Shown: positions 34,447 through 46,093, counted from the stretch's first letter. The stretch: 64,000 nt of DNA from Polyodon spathula (GCF_017654505.1 NC_054541.1:50247986-50311985), one strand, 5' to 3'. Notes: generated by a model not told the origin, from the sequence alone. Numbers and translations are program-made.

Positions 34447-34765
34447 TGTGACAAAGTGGTTTGCAGTGCACAGGTGCAGTGATAATGCAGTGCAGTAGAA
34501 TAACAACCTAACACAGTTCGATGTGAAAAGAAGCTTTATTGTTGCTTAAATAAGAAGACTGGCTGTACACAGCAATGTATAAAGTCCAGTCCCGAAATAA
34601 TACTTAATAATAATAAAACACACTTTAAACACATACACAATCACAATTCCCAAAGTGAGTGCTCCTAGTGCAAGTGGTGAATTACACAACAATGGTGAAA
34701 CAGTGGTGCGGTGTGCTCTGGGGTACGTGCTGGCTTTTAGAGACAGCTCCCAGATCATTTAGCCG
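34447..34765 (-). mobile_element. LTR-like segment (probable Gypsy 3' LTR)
   Basis: On the minus strand the segment ends in CCACTTTGTCACA, the CA-type terminus expected of an LTR. An AATAAAGCTTCTTTTCAC signal lies about 105 bp inside, where a poly(A) signal belongs. Its position just downstream (minus orientation) of a Gypsy pol fragment supports the call. The 5' boundary is not determined and no partner LTR was found. Confidence 0.38.
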
Positions 34766-34989
34766 TCTATAAATTACAAACAGTTACTGAGACAGACAAG
34801 ACAACGCAAAACACTCACGGTTCTTTTATGATTCTCCTTTACAGGAGAAAAGAAAGAAAAAAAATTGTGACTCCGCCCCTTTCTGTATGACAGACATCCA
34901 ACTTTCCCTGGAATGAATTGCCAACCCATCCAGTCCGGGGCACTCTGTTCCTGTTATACAGCACTCTCACAGGTCCGTCTGTTCTATTC

Positions 34990-35170
34990 CGTCGACCTGC
35001 CCCCAAACCAACATGCGAGGCGTTGCTGTGGATCATGATTTCCTAATCAAAATCTGGTGTAATGAGGGTAGGGGCTTGGCAAAGCCTCTACTTAATGGTA
35101 TCAAACCCCTCCTGACAATCTCCCATCCATTTAACTGTATTTGGTGTGCTCTTTATAATGAGGTTTACTA
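34990..35170 (-). pseudogene. Ty3/Gypsy pol remnant (RT / RNase H junction)
   Basis: The minus-strand translation contains TVKWMGDCQEGFDTIK, a stop, RLCQAPTLITPDFD, a stop, then MIHSNASHVGLGA. This order (KW..CQ.AF..LK...APVL..PDF, then the LQTDAS..GLGA RNase H start) is the classic connection between reverse transcriptase and RNase H in Gypsy elements. It is interrupted by stops and is only about 60 codons long. A related direct repeat of about 85 bp occurs at 34910-34995 and 35197-35282 (AATTGCCAACCCATCCAGTC), flanking the pol scrap. The element is long dead. Confidence 0.65.
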
Positions 35171-36352
35171 ATGGGTTGACCCCTGTGGCATACTCGGGAA
35201 TGAATTGCCAACCCATCCAGTCCGGGGCACACTGTTCCTTTTACACAGCAACCTCACAGGTCGATTCACTTGCTCTCTGTCACAGGCACAAATGCTAAGA
35301 TTAAACAAATACCATAGTTCAAAAGACTGGTAAACACACAAGGAAGGTGTGGTCACGACAGTTAAACTGTACTGTATTTTCAGTGGCTCGTTGATGTCAG
35401 GGTCGGTCACTGTTTCAGGGTGGAGAACTTCTATTTTGTTGAAACCGTTTCTTTATTATTATGCTGTTTTTTACACTTGAGTTCTGGTTGCATGGCTATA
35501 TTTTGTAACTCATGTTGCCGTCAAGCAGGACACCCTGAAGTGAGAGAGATCTCTCAAGGGGTTCTCTCATCCTGATTATATAGAATCAATGATTCTGAAT
35601 AAAGGGGTTATCAGAGGAGTGCGAGAAAAGAGAACTGACGTTATACATAAAAGTTCTCGAACATTCTTCCCTTTCACTCAGCAAACAAAAACTTGTGGAA
35701 TATTTTAGTGGTTACCCAGTATATGGAAATAAGCAGAGAGAAGAACAGAATGACTGTCAGCTCAGTGAGGTGCTGTGACAGGTCCTGAACAAAAGATTTC
35801 CATGCCATCAGCCGTGTGTATCACCTGAGGGATGAGCTCCCCCTCTATCACACTCCCAGAAGGACTAAACAAACACCCAATGCATACGGAATGTACTGGC
35901 AAGCCCTATCACCGGGTCCTAGCCCATACAAAGAACAGTCACATAGAATACTCCATTCTGCAGTCATAAACCCTTAATGTGCCGTCAGGTTTAAACTGCG
36001 TTCTGTGGCCTGTCTCGCGCCGTTCTTCAACACCAAAGCCAGAGAACCACGCATCGGCAAATGAGAAAACAAAAAACACCACACAGCACACTGCCTTTGA
36101 GATATGTGAACTTTCTAAAGAGACAGCCTGGTGCTTGTTCTGGTAAGAAGGGCTTTAGACCCTGATTGTGATAAAAAGTTGGCATCTAAAATAACAAAGA
36201 GGCCGCAGCAGTTGGTGTTTGAGCTTCAGGATTCCGAACACTCTTTGGGAGTTCTAACGTCACAGAGATGCAAATGCAGTAATAACCTTGTAACTCACGC
36301 TACATGTGCTCCTTTCAAAGCAAGCAGGACAGGGGTGAGAAGAGAGACCTAC
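35171..36352. other. unannotated, no gene recognised
   Basis: It includes the second copy of the AATTGCCAACCCATCCAGTC direct repeat (35197-35282) and otherwise unrecognised sequence. A 131-codon plus-strand frame from 36131 overlaps candidate exon 1 on the opposite strand and is probably its shadow. Confidence 0.4.
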
Positions 36353-36448
36353 CTGGCTCTTTCTTCAGTGGAACTGCTCCTCCTTGTACGGTGCTGCCTG
36401 GGTCCAGGCGCCTCTCTGCAAGATCCTTGGCTTCTCACTGAACACAGG
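36353..36448 (-). CDS. candidate exon 1, unknown gene
   Basis: On the minus strand, the acceptor CTCTCTCTTTCCCTTAG precedes 96 bp ending in GCCAG and the donor GTAGGT. The frame with one leading base is open for 31 codons (LCSVRSQGSCREAPGPRQHR then TRRSSSTEERA) and leaves AG, which joins candidate exon 2 in phase. It would be a basic, serine-rich segment. A competing frame (PVFSEKPRILQRGAW...) stops within the exon. The acceptor is strong and the donor moderate. It is called exon 1 only because no earlier exon in this chain was found; the true first exon is not identified. Confidence 0.33.
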
Positions 36449-36765
36449 CTAAGGGAAAGAGAGAGGACGTTAGGATGGCAGAGCTGCAACCTCCACAAAC
36501 AATCAGCACTCTCCTACAACATGTAAATGCACATACTGCAGCTCTGGCCAAAAGCTTTGCATCTCCTGTATCGTTTGTAATGTGATACAAGACCATAAGC
36601 ACAACAGAGCTTGTTGTAATTCACCAAGCACTTCTGAATGAAGAATACATGTTTTATAGATCATATCAATACATACTCTTTGAATTTCTGTCTTTTAACA
36701 AAATAGACAGACAATGATTGATCATTTGATCCAATTATATGTCATACAAGCAGCCAATCAAGCCC
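36449..36765. other. unannotated spacer before the 31-bp arrays
   Basis: AT-rich non-coding sequence. No feature recognised. Confidence 0.5.
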
Positions 36766-38950
36766 ACGCCATACATCGCAATGCATATCATATCACTACC
36801 CATACTACCCAGTGATATGATATGCATTGTGATGTATGGGTGGTGATATGATATGCATTGTGATGTACGGGTAGTGATATGATATGCATTGTGATGTACG
36901 GGTAGTGATATGATATGCATTGTGATGTACGGGTAGTGATATGATATGCATTGTGATGTACGGGTAGTGATATGATATGCATTGTGATGTACGGGTAGTG
37001 ATATGATATGCATTGTGATGTAAGGGTAGTGATATGATATGCATTGTGATGTACGGGTAGTGATATGATATGCATTGTGATGTACGGGTAGTGATATGAT
37101 ATGCATTGCGATGTATGGGTAGTGATATGATATGCATTGTGATGTACGGGTAGTGATATGATATGCATTGTGATGTACGGGTAGTGATATGATATGCATT
37201 GTGATGTACGGGTAGTGATATGATATGCATTGTGATGTACGGGTAGTGATATGATATGCATTGTGATGTACGGGTAGTGATATGATATGCATTGTGATGT
37301 ACGGGTAGTGATATGATATGCATTGTGATGTACGGGTAGTGATATGATATGCATTGTGATGTACGGGTAGTGATATGATATGCATTGTGATGTACGGGTA
37401 GTGATATGATATGCATTGTGATGTACGGGTAGTGATATGATATGCATTGTGATGTACGGGTAGTGATATGATATGCATTGTGATGTACGGGTGGTGATAT
37501 GATATGCATTGTGATGTACGGGTAGTGATATGATATGCATTGTGATGTACGGGTAGTGATATGATATGCATTGTGATGTACGGGTAGTGATATGATATGC
37601 ATTGTGATGTACGGGTAGTGATATGATATGCATTGTGATGTACGGGTAGTGATATGATATGCATTGTGATGTACGGGTAGTGATATGATATGCATTGTGA
37701 TGTACGGGTAGTGATATGATATGCATTGTGATGTATGGGTAGTGATATGATATGCATTGTGATGTACGGGTAGTGATATGATATGCATTGTGATGTACGG
37801 GTAGTGATATGATATGCATTGTGATGTACGGGTAGTGATATGATATGCATTGTGATGTACGGGTAGTGATATGATATGCATTGTGATGTACGGGTAGTGA
37901 TATGATATGCATTGTGATGTACGGGTAGTGATATGATATGCATTGTGATGTACGGGTAGTGATATGATATGCATTGTGATGTACGGGTAGTGATATGATA
38001 TGCATTGTGATGTACGGGTAGTGATATGATATGCATTGTGATGTACGGGTAGTGATATGATATGCATTGTGATGTACGGGTAGTGATATGATATGCATTG
38101 TGATGTACGGGTAGTGATATGATATGCATTGTGATGTACGGGTAGTGATATGATATGCATTGTGATGTACGGGTAGTGATATGATATGCATTGTGATGTA
38201 CGGGTAGTGATATGATATGCATTGTGATGTACGGGTAGTGATATGATATGCATTGTGATGTACGGGTAGTGATATGATATGCATTGTGATGTACGGGTAG
38301 TGATATGATATGCATTGTGATGTACGGGTAGTGATATGATATGCATTGTGATGTACGGGTAGTGATATGATATGCATTGTGATGTACGGGTAGTGATATG
38401 ATATGCATTGTGATGTACGGGTAGTGATATGATATGCATTGTGATGTACGGGTAGTGATATGATATGCATTGTGATGTACGGGTAGTGATATGATATGCA
38501 TTGTGATGTACGGGTAGTGATATGATATGCATTGTGATGTACGGGTAGTGATATGATATGCATTGTGATGTACGGGTAGTGATATGATATGCATTGTGAT
38601 GTACGGGTAGTGATATGATATGCATTGTGATGTACGGGTAGTGATATGATATGCATTGTGATGTACGGGTAGTGATATGATATGCATTGTGATGTACGGG
38701 TAGTGATATGATATGCATTGTGATGTACGGGTAGTGATATGATATGCATTGTGATGTACGGGTAGTGATATGATATGCATTGTGATGTACGGGTGGTGAT
38801 ATGATATGCATTGTGATGTACGGGTAGTGATATGATATGCATTGTGATGTACGGGTAGTGATATGATATGCATTGTGATGTACGGGTAGTGATATGATGT
38901 GCATTGTGATGTACGGGTAGTGATATGATATGCATTGTGATGTACGGGTA
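36766..38950 (+). repeat. 31-bp minisatellite, block 1, with an inverted unit at its left end
   Basis: About 69 units of 31 bp, core GTGATATGATATGCATTGTG then ATGTACGGGTA, very homogeneous (most units identical). At 36766-36811 a single unit lies in the opposite orientation and is followed head-on by the main array, forming a short hairpin-capable inverted repeat with its centre near 36805-36811. Because 31 is not a multiple of 3, all three minus frames are open for 700-830 codons. These are artefacts. Confidence 0.97.
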
Positions 38951-39371
38951 GAGTCTTCCCAGCGACAGCGAGTGGAAGCGACAGCGAGTGGGAGAAGTAC
39001 AGCGTGGAAAAGTACAGAGCAGTTTCGAAGCAGAAAGGAGAAATTGCATCTTGAATTGCTTTAATCAGAAAACAGAGGACATTGGGGAAACACAGCAGCA
39101 GCTCAAAGTCAAACAGCCGCGTGTGTTTTTCTGATAACAAACAAGCTGAAACTCGGAGCAGCTGATTCAAATTCAGCGCCGTTTTGAGACACGGGCGAGG
39201 GGAGGAGCCAACAGCACAGCAGAACAACGCAGTTAAACGAGGCAGTCTTCCCAGCGACAGCGAGTGGGAGAATTACAGCGTGGAAAAGTACAGAGCAGTT
39301 TCGAAGCAGTTTGAAAGCAGGTTGACAGCTGCAGAAGAAACTAAACTTCAAAAAAAAAAAAAACCCTCAAC

Positions 39372-40319
39372 ATGGTCTTCAAGCCAGTAATCTGTGACAC
39401 CTGCTTGATGTGGGAAATCCGAGAAAACCCAGCGGAGCTAAACCAAGTGTGTGTAAAGTGCCGCACGATCCAGGATTTGCATAAACTAGTAAGTATGCTA
39501 GAAATGGAGCTGGAGGAAGTGAGACAGCAACAGGATCTTGAGGAACTGGCACACCCACAATTCATGGAAGTCTGCATCACCCCTAACAGACTGAAAGCCA
39601 CCAGGGAGATAGAAGGTCAGAACAGCTGGGTTCAGGTAGGCAGAAGCAGGGAAAAAAAGAAACTTCGTCAAACACAACCACCAGAAATCAAAACAACCAA
39701 CAGATTTGAGTCACTTCAGAATTTTGACGAGCAGAACCAACAACAAGAGAATGAAAGGAACAACATCCAGGACCCTATTGACAGTGGTGACAAGACAGTA
39801 AAAAGAAGGGAGGTCATGATTGTTGGGGACTCCATATTGAGAAACACAGCAAGTTCAGTTCGCAGTTTGGACCCCCTTACTACAACAGTGTGCTGCCTTC
39901 CGGGAGCCTCGGTCAAGCACATCACTGAGAACGTGGACAGGCTCCTAGAACGAACAGGAGACGACCCGGTAGTAGTCGTCCACATCGGTACAAACAACAT
40001 TGGAAGAGACAGACCAAAATCCCTGCAAAACAAATTCAGAGAGCTAGGAAGGAAATTAAAAGAGAAAACCAAAACTGTGGTATTTTCTGGTATACTACCC
40101 GCACCTTGCAAAGGACCATATGGACAGCTGGAAATAATAAATCAAAACCAATGGTTGAAGACGTGGTGCACACGGGAAGGCTTCACCTATCTTGATCATT
40201 GGACCACTTTCTACAACGAGGACTATCTGTATAGACGGGATGGACTGCATTTAAATAACAAGGGAACTAGTCTACTTGGAGAAAAGATCCTCGAGCAGGT
40301 TCGGAAGCATTTAAACTAG
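39372..40319 (+). CDS. LINE ORF1 protein: zinc-binding, coiled coil and SGNH esterase
   Basis: Intact at 315 codons. Residues 8-30 carry CxxC...CxxC (C8, C11, C27, C30), a small zinc-ribbon-like motif. Residues about 33-60 are a short coiled coil (LEMELEEVRQQQDLEEL). A charged linker runs to about 145. The C-terminal half is an SGNH/GDSL hydrolase fold: GDS with Ser154, a Gly-containing block near 178, GTNN at 206-209 and DGLHL with Asp290 and His293. All catalytic positions are present, so the esterase could be active. ORF1 proteins of the CR1/L2 group are known to carry such esterase domains and are thought to act in RNA binding and RNP formation. The ATG at 39372 fits the start of the zinc motif. 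ORF2 starts 17 bp after the stop. Confidence 0.92.
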   Translation: MVFKPVICDTCLMWEIRENPAELNQVCVKCRTIQDLHKLVSMLEMELEEVRQQQDLEELAHPQFMEVCITPNRLKATREIEGQNSWVQVGRSREKKKLRQTQPPEIKTTNRFESLQNFDEQNQQQENERNNIQDPIDSGDKTVKRREVMIVGDSILRNTASSVRSLDPLTTTVCCLPGASVKHITENVDRLLERTGDDPVVVVHIGTNNIGRDRPKSLQNKFRELGRKLKEKTKTVVFSGILPAPCKGPYGQLEIINQNQWLKTWCTREGFTYLDHWTTFYNEDYLYRRDGLHLNNKGTSLLGEKILEQVRKHLN

Positions 40320-40336
40320 AAAGGAAGGGGGGAGAA

Positions 40337-43124
40337 ATGAACAAAAAAACAGAAGGGAGACCGCATCAAAACAAGAACAACAACTCAGGTAAGACAACCA
40401 TTAAATGTATTTATCTAAATGCTAGAAGTATCAGAAACAAAATTCTAGAACTTGAAGCTACTGCACTAACAGGTAACTATGATGTGATAGGTGTTACAGA
40501 AACTTGGTTGTCTGAGAGTGATGGGGACGAATATAATATTTGTGGGTATACACTGTATAGGAAAGACAGGCAGGACAGAAGAGGAGGAGGGGTAGCGCTA
40601 TACATAAGAAACAGTCTTGAAGCCCAGGTGTTAAACCTGGACAAAGAAAATAAAACCGAATCAATATGGGTCAGAATAACAGACAAAAATTCAAAAGGCA
40701 TAATAATAGGAGCATGCTATAGACCGCCAGATTCAGACGGTGAGCACAATAATCTGTTATACAATGACATTAGAAATGTGTGTAGCAAAGGAGAAGCCAT
40801 ACTAATGGGGGATTTCAACTTCCCCCAAATAAAATGGGAAAACCCGGTGGGTAGCACGAAGGATGAAATAGAAATGGTGGAAATGACAAATGACTGCTTC
40901 CTAACACAATTTGTCAAGGCACCGACTAGAGGGGAGGCATGCCTTGATTTAGTCTTTTCAAATAACGAAGATAGAATAACTAAAACAGAGGTCAGAGAAC
41001 CACTGGCAAACTCAGACCACAACATGGTCTCATTTGAAGTGTTTTTTAAATCCTCAAAAGTAAAGACTAAAGCTAAGGTTTACAATTTTAGAAAAGCAAA
41101 CTATGAAGGCATGAAACAGAGACTAACAGAAGTAGATTGGAGTAAAATAGAGAAAACACCCACAGAAGAAGGATGGTTGTTCTTCAAAAACGTAGTACTA
41201 GAGGCGCAAAACAATTACATCCCTAAAGTAGACAAATCTAAATGTAAAACTAAATTGCCAAAATGGTTTAATAGATCAATTAAAAAAAATATTCAGCGAA
41301 AAAAGGCACTTTACAGAGCATTAAAAAAGGACCAAAAAGAAAGTACACAGAAAGAGTACACAGAACTGCAAATGCAAGTCAAAAAGGAAGTTAGAAAGGC
41401 CAAGAGAGAAATAGAAATGAACATTGCTAAGGGAGCTAAAACCAATTCCAAAATGTTTTTCCAATATTACAACAGCAAGAGAACATTCAAAGAGGAGATT
41501 AAATGTTTAAGAGATACAAATGGCAAAATCGTAGAGGAAGAAAAAAAAATAGCAAATATATTAAATGATTACTTTTCACAAGTTTTTACAAAGGAAGATA
41601 CTGACAACATGCCCCACATGTCATCCAGTTCCTATCCAGTTTTAAATAACTTTAGCATAACTGAGGCAGAAGTGTTAAAGGGACTAGGAGCTCTTAAAAT
41701 AAACAAATCCCCTGGGCCGGATGAGATCCTCCCAGTAGTACTCAAAGAAATGAAAGAAGTAATTTACAAACCGCTAACCAAGATCATGCAGCAGTCTCTT
41801 GACACAGGGGTGGTAGCGACAGACTGGAAAATTGCAAACGTAATACCGATCCACAAAAAGGGAAACAAAACTGAACCAGGTAACTACAGACCAGTAAGCC
41901 TGACTTCTATTATATGCAAACTTATGGAAACTATAATAAGATCCAAAATGGAAAATTACCTATATGGTAACAGGGTACTGGGAGACAGTCAACATGGTTT
42001 TAGGAAAGGGAACAACATCGATAATGGATAATTGCAAAGCACATGACATGGTTTATTTAGATTTCCAGAAAGCTTTTGACAAAGTCCCGCACAAAAGATT
42101 AATTCTCAAACTGAACGCAGTTGGGATTCAAGGAAACACATGTACATGGATTAGGGAGTGGTTAACATGTAGAAAACAGAAAGTACTGATTAGAGGAAAA
42201 ACCTCAGAATGGAGTGTGGTAACCAGCGGTGTACCACAGGGATCAGTATTAGGTCCTCTGCTATTCCTAATCTACATTAATGATTTAGATTCTGGTATAG
42301 TAAGCAAACTTGTTAAATTTGCAGACGACACAAAAGTAGGAGGAGTGGCAAACACTGTTGCAGCAGCAAAGGTCATTCAAAATGATCTAGACAAGATTCA
42401 GAACTGGGCAGACACATGGCAAATGACATTTAATAGAGAAAAGTGTAAGGTACTGCACGCAGGAAATAAAAATGTACATTATAAATATCATATGGGAGAT
42501 ATTGAAATTGGAGAAGGAATCTATGAAAAAGACCTAGGAGTTTTTGTTGACTCAGAAATGTCTTCATCTAGGCAATGTGGGGAAGCTATAAAAAAGGCTA
42601 ACAAGATGCTCGGATACATTGTGAAAAGTGTTGAATTTAAATCAAGGGAAGTAATGTTAAAACTGTACAATGCACTTGTAAGACCTCATCTTGAATATTG
42701 TGTGCAGTTCTGGTCACCTCGCTATAAAAAAGATATTGCTGCTCTAGAAAGAGTGCAAAGAAGAGCGACCAGAATTATTCCGGGCTTAAAAGGCATGTCA
42801 TATGCAGACAGGCTAAAAGAATTGAATCTGTTCAGTCTTGAACAAAGAAGACTACGTGGCGACCTAATTCAAGCATTCAAAATTCTAAAAGGTATTGACA
42901 GTGTCGACGCAAGGGACTTTTTCAGCCTGAAGAAAGAAACAAGGACCAGGGGTCACAAATGGAGTTTAGAAAAAGGGGCATTCAGAACAGAAAATAGGAG
43001 ACACTTTTTTACACAGAGAATTGTGAGGGTCTGGAATCAACTCCCCAGTAATGTTGTTGAAGCTGACACCCTGGGATCCTTCAAGAAGCTGCTTGATGAG
43101 ATTTTGGGATCAATAAGCTACTAA
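40337..43124 (+). pseudogene. LINE ORF2 (APE endonuclease and reverse transcriptase), frameshifted
   Basis: The first frame runs 40337-42031. It has an APE-type endonuclease: Asn28 in LNARS, Glu55 in VTETWL, GGGVALYIR, GACYRPPDS, GDFNFPQIKW and SDHN. It then covers the first RT blocks (KSPGPDEILP, WKIANVIPIHKKGN, NYRPVSLTSIICKLMETII, QHGFRKG). A 38-nt deletion near 42011, revealed by comparison with the copy at 44272-46165 (aligned at about 45056-45095 there), shifts the frame. The remaining RT continues to 43124 in the next frame: DFQKAFDKVPHKRL, SGVPQGSVLGPLLFLIYIND, the catalytic FADD and the thumb/C-terminal region. The element is otherwise well preserved, so the loss is probably recent. 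Restored length would be about 940 codons, normal for this group. Confidence 0.93.
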
Positions 43125-43197
43125 CAACCAAACGAGCAAGATGGGCCGAATGGCCTCCTCTCGTTTGTAAACTTTCTTATGTTCTTATGTTCTTATG

Positions 43198-44271
43198 ATA
43201 TGATGTGCATTGTGATGTACGGGTAGTGATATGATGTGCATTGTGATGTACGGGTAGTGATATGATATGCATTGTGATGTACGGGTAGTGATATGATATG
43301 CATTGTGATGTACGGGTAGTGATATGATATGCATTGTGATGTACGGGTAGTGATATGATATGCATTGTGATGTACGGGTAGTGATATGATATGCATTGTG
43401 ATGTACGGGTAGTGATATGATATGCATTGTGATGTACGGGTAGTGATATGATATGCATTGTGATGTACGGGTAGTGATATGATATGCATTGTGATGTACG
43501 GGTAGTGATATGATATGCATTGTGATGTACGGGTAGTGATATGATATGCATTGTGATGTACGGGTAGTGATATGATATGCATTGTGATGTACGGGTAGTG
43601 ATATGATATGCATTGTGATGTACGGGTAGTGATATGATATGCATTGTGATGTACGGTAGTGATATGATATGCATTGTGATGTACGGGTAGTGATATGATA
43701 TGCATTGTGATGTACGGGTGGTGATATGATATGCATTGTGATGTACGGTAGTGATATGATATGCATTGTGATGTACGGGTAGTGATATGATATGCATTGT
43801 GATGTACGGGTAGTGATATGATATGCATTGTGATGTACGGGTAGTGATATGATATGCATTGTGATGTACGGGTAGTGATATGATGTGCATTGTGATGTAC
43901 GGGTAGTGATATGATATGCATTGTGATGTACGGGTAGTGATATGATGTGCATTGTGATGTACGGGTAGTGATATGATATGCATTGTGATGTACGGGTAGT
44001 GATATGATATGCATTGTGATGTACGGGTAGTGATATGATGTGCATTGTGATGTACGGGTAGTGATATGATATGCATTGTGATGTACGGGTAGTGATATGA
44101 TATGCATTGTGATGTACGGGTAGTGATATGATATGCATTGTGATGTACGGGTAGTGATATGATATGCATTGTGATGTACGGGTAGTGATATGATATGCAT
44201 TGTGATGTACGGGTAGTGATATGATATGCATTGTGATGTACGGGTAGTGATATGATATGCATTGTGATGTA
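43198..44271 (+). repeat. 31-bp minisatellite, block 2
   Basis: About 35 units in the same orientation as block 1. Two units lack one G (ACGGTAG), and several read GATGTGCATTG in place of GATATGCATTG. It separates the two LINE copies. Confidence 0.97.
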
Positions 44272-46093
44272 AATGTAGTACTAGAGGCGCAAAACAATTA
44301 CATCCCTAAAGTAGGCAAATCTAAATGTAAAACCAAATTGATAAAACGGTTTAATAGATCAATTAAAAAAATATTCAGCGAAAAAGGGCATTTTATAAAG
44401 AGTTAAAAAGGGATCAAAAACAAAGTACACAGAAAGAGTACACGGAACTGCAAATGCAAGTCAAAAAGGAAGTTAGAAAGGCCAAGAGAGAAATAGAAAT
44501 GAACATTGCTAAGGGAGCTAAAACCAATTCCAGAATGTTTTTCCAATATTACAACAGCAAGCAAACATTCAAAGAGGAGATTAAATGTCTAAAAGGTACA
44601 AATGGCAAAACCATAGAAGAAAAAAAAAAATAGCAAATATATTAAATGATTACTTTTCACAAGTTTCTACATGTTATTACCCAGTTTTAAATAACTTTAA
44701 CATTACTGAGGCAGAAGTGTTAAAGGGACTAGGAGCTCTTAAAATAAACAAATCCCCTGGGCCGGATGAGATCCTCCCAGTAGTACTCAAAGAAATGAAA
44801 GAAGTTATTTACAAACCGCTAACCAAGATCATGCAGCAGTCTCTTGACACAGGGGTGGTACTGACAGACTGGAAAATTGCAAACGTAATACTGATCCACA
44901 AAAAGGGAAACAAAACTGAACCAGGTAACTACAGACCAGTAAGCCTGACTTCAATTATATGCAAACTTATGGAAACTATAATAAGATCCAAAATGGAAAA
45001 TTACCTATATGGTAACAGTATCCTGGGAGACAGTTAGCATGGTTTTAGGAAAGGGAGATTGTGTCTAACTAACCTGCTTGATTTTTTTGAGGATGCAACA
45101 TCGATAATGGATAATTGCAAAGCATATGACATGGTTTATTTAGATTTCCAGAAAGCTTTTGACAAAGTCCCGCATAAAAGATTAAGAACCTCAGAATGGA
45201 GTGTGGAAACCAGTGGAGTACCACAGGGATCAGTATTAGGTCCTCTGCTATTCCTAATCTACATTAATGATTTAGATTCTGGTATAGTAAGCAAACTTGT
45301 TAAATGTGCAGATGACACAAAAATAGGAGGAGTGGCAAACACTGTTGCAGCAGCAAAGGTCATTCAAAATGATCTAGACAAGATTCAGAACTGGGCAGAC
45401 ACATGGCAAATGACATTTAATAGAGAAAAGTGTAAGGTACTGCACGCAGGAAATAAAAATGTGCATTATAAATATCATATGGGAGATACTGAAATTGGAG
45501 AAGGACTCTATGAAAAAGACCTAGGAAAAATTTATAAACATCACAGAGAGGAGAGTGACCTAGGAGTTTATGTTAAAAAAGGCCAACAGGACACTTGGAT
45601 ATATGGTGAAAAGTGTTGAATTTAAATCAAGGGAAGTAATGTTAAAACTGTACAATGCATTAGTAAGACCTCATCTTGAATAATGTGTTCAGTTCTGGTC
45701 ACCTCGCTATAAAAAAGATATTGCTGCTCTAGAAAGAGTGCAAAGAAGAGCAACCAGAATTATTCTCGGTTTAAAAGGCTGTCATATGCAGACAGGCTAA
45801 AAGAATTCAATCTAGAACAAAGAAGACTACGTGGCGACCTAATTCAAGCATTCAAATTTCTAAAAGGCATTGACAATGTCCAAGGGACTTTTTGGATCTG
45901 AAACAAAACAAGGACTAGGGGTCACAAATGGAGATTAGACAAAGGAGCATTCAGAACAGAAAATAGGAGGCACTTTTTTACACAGAGAATCGTGAGGGTC
46001 TGGAATCAACTCCCCAGTAATGTTGTTGAAGCTGACACCTTGGGATCCTTCAAGAAGCTGCTTGATGAGATTCTGGGATCAATAAGCTACTAA
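44272..46093 (+). pseudogene. LINE ORF2 fragment (RT), pseudogene
   Basis: It covers the second half of ORF2: linker, RT and C-terminal region. Damage includes frameshifts in A-runs near 44368 and 44620-44632; a CAA to TAG change at about 45035 (GDS-stop-HGFRKG); a 96-nt in-frame deletion after DKVPHKRL near 45184; a short rearranged insertion near 45528-45580; and a TAA where the first copy has a Tyr codon near 45681. It retains the 38 nt lost in the first copy (encoding CLTNLLDFFED), so neither copy derives directly from the other in its present state. The FADD motif is changed to CADD (LVKCADDTK), a substitution next to the catalytic aspartates. Confidence 0.92.

Larger units (their letters stand above)
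38951..43197 (+). mobile_element. near full-length CR1/L2-group LINE
   Basis: A 4.25-kb non-LTR retrotransposon. The 5' UTR starts at AGTCTTCCCAGCGACAGCGA and contains a partial tandem duplication: 38952 onward recurs at 39244 onward (offset 292 bp). ORF1 and ORF2 follow, then a short 3' UTR with GGGCCGAATGGCCTCCTCTC and an octamer tail (TTCTTATG)n. Short 3' octamer repeats in place of poly(A) are typical of CR1. The element is flanked on both sides by the same 31-bp minisatellite in the same orientation, so it inserted into that array. ORF2 is interrupted by a deletion. Confidence 0.93.

Noticed and set aside
36735..39227. 830-codon minus-strand open frame (HHNAYHITTRTSQC repeats)
   Set aside because: It is the 31-bp minisatellite read in a stop-free frame. 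Two other minus frames are equally open, and the peptide merely cycles with the repeat.
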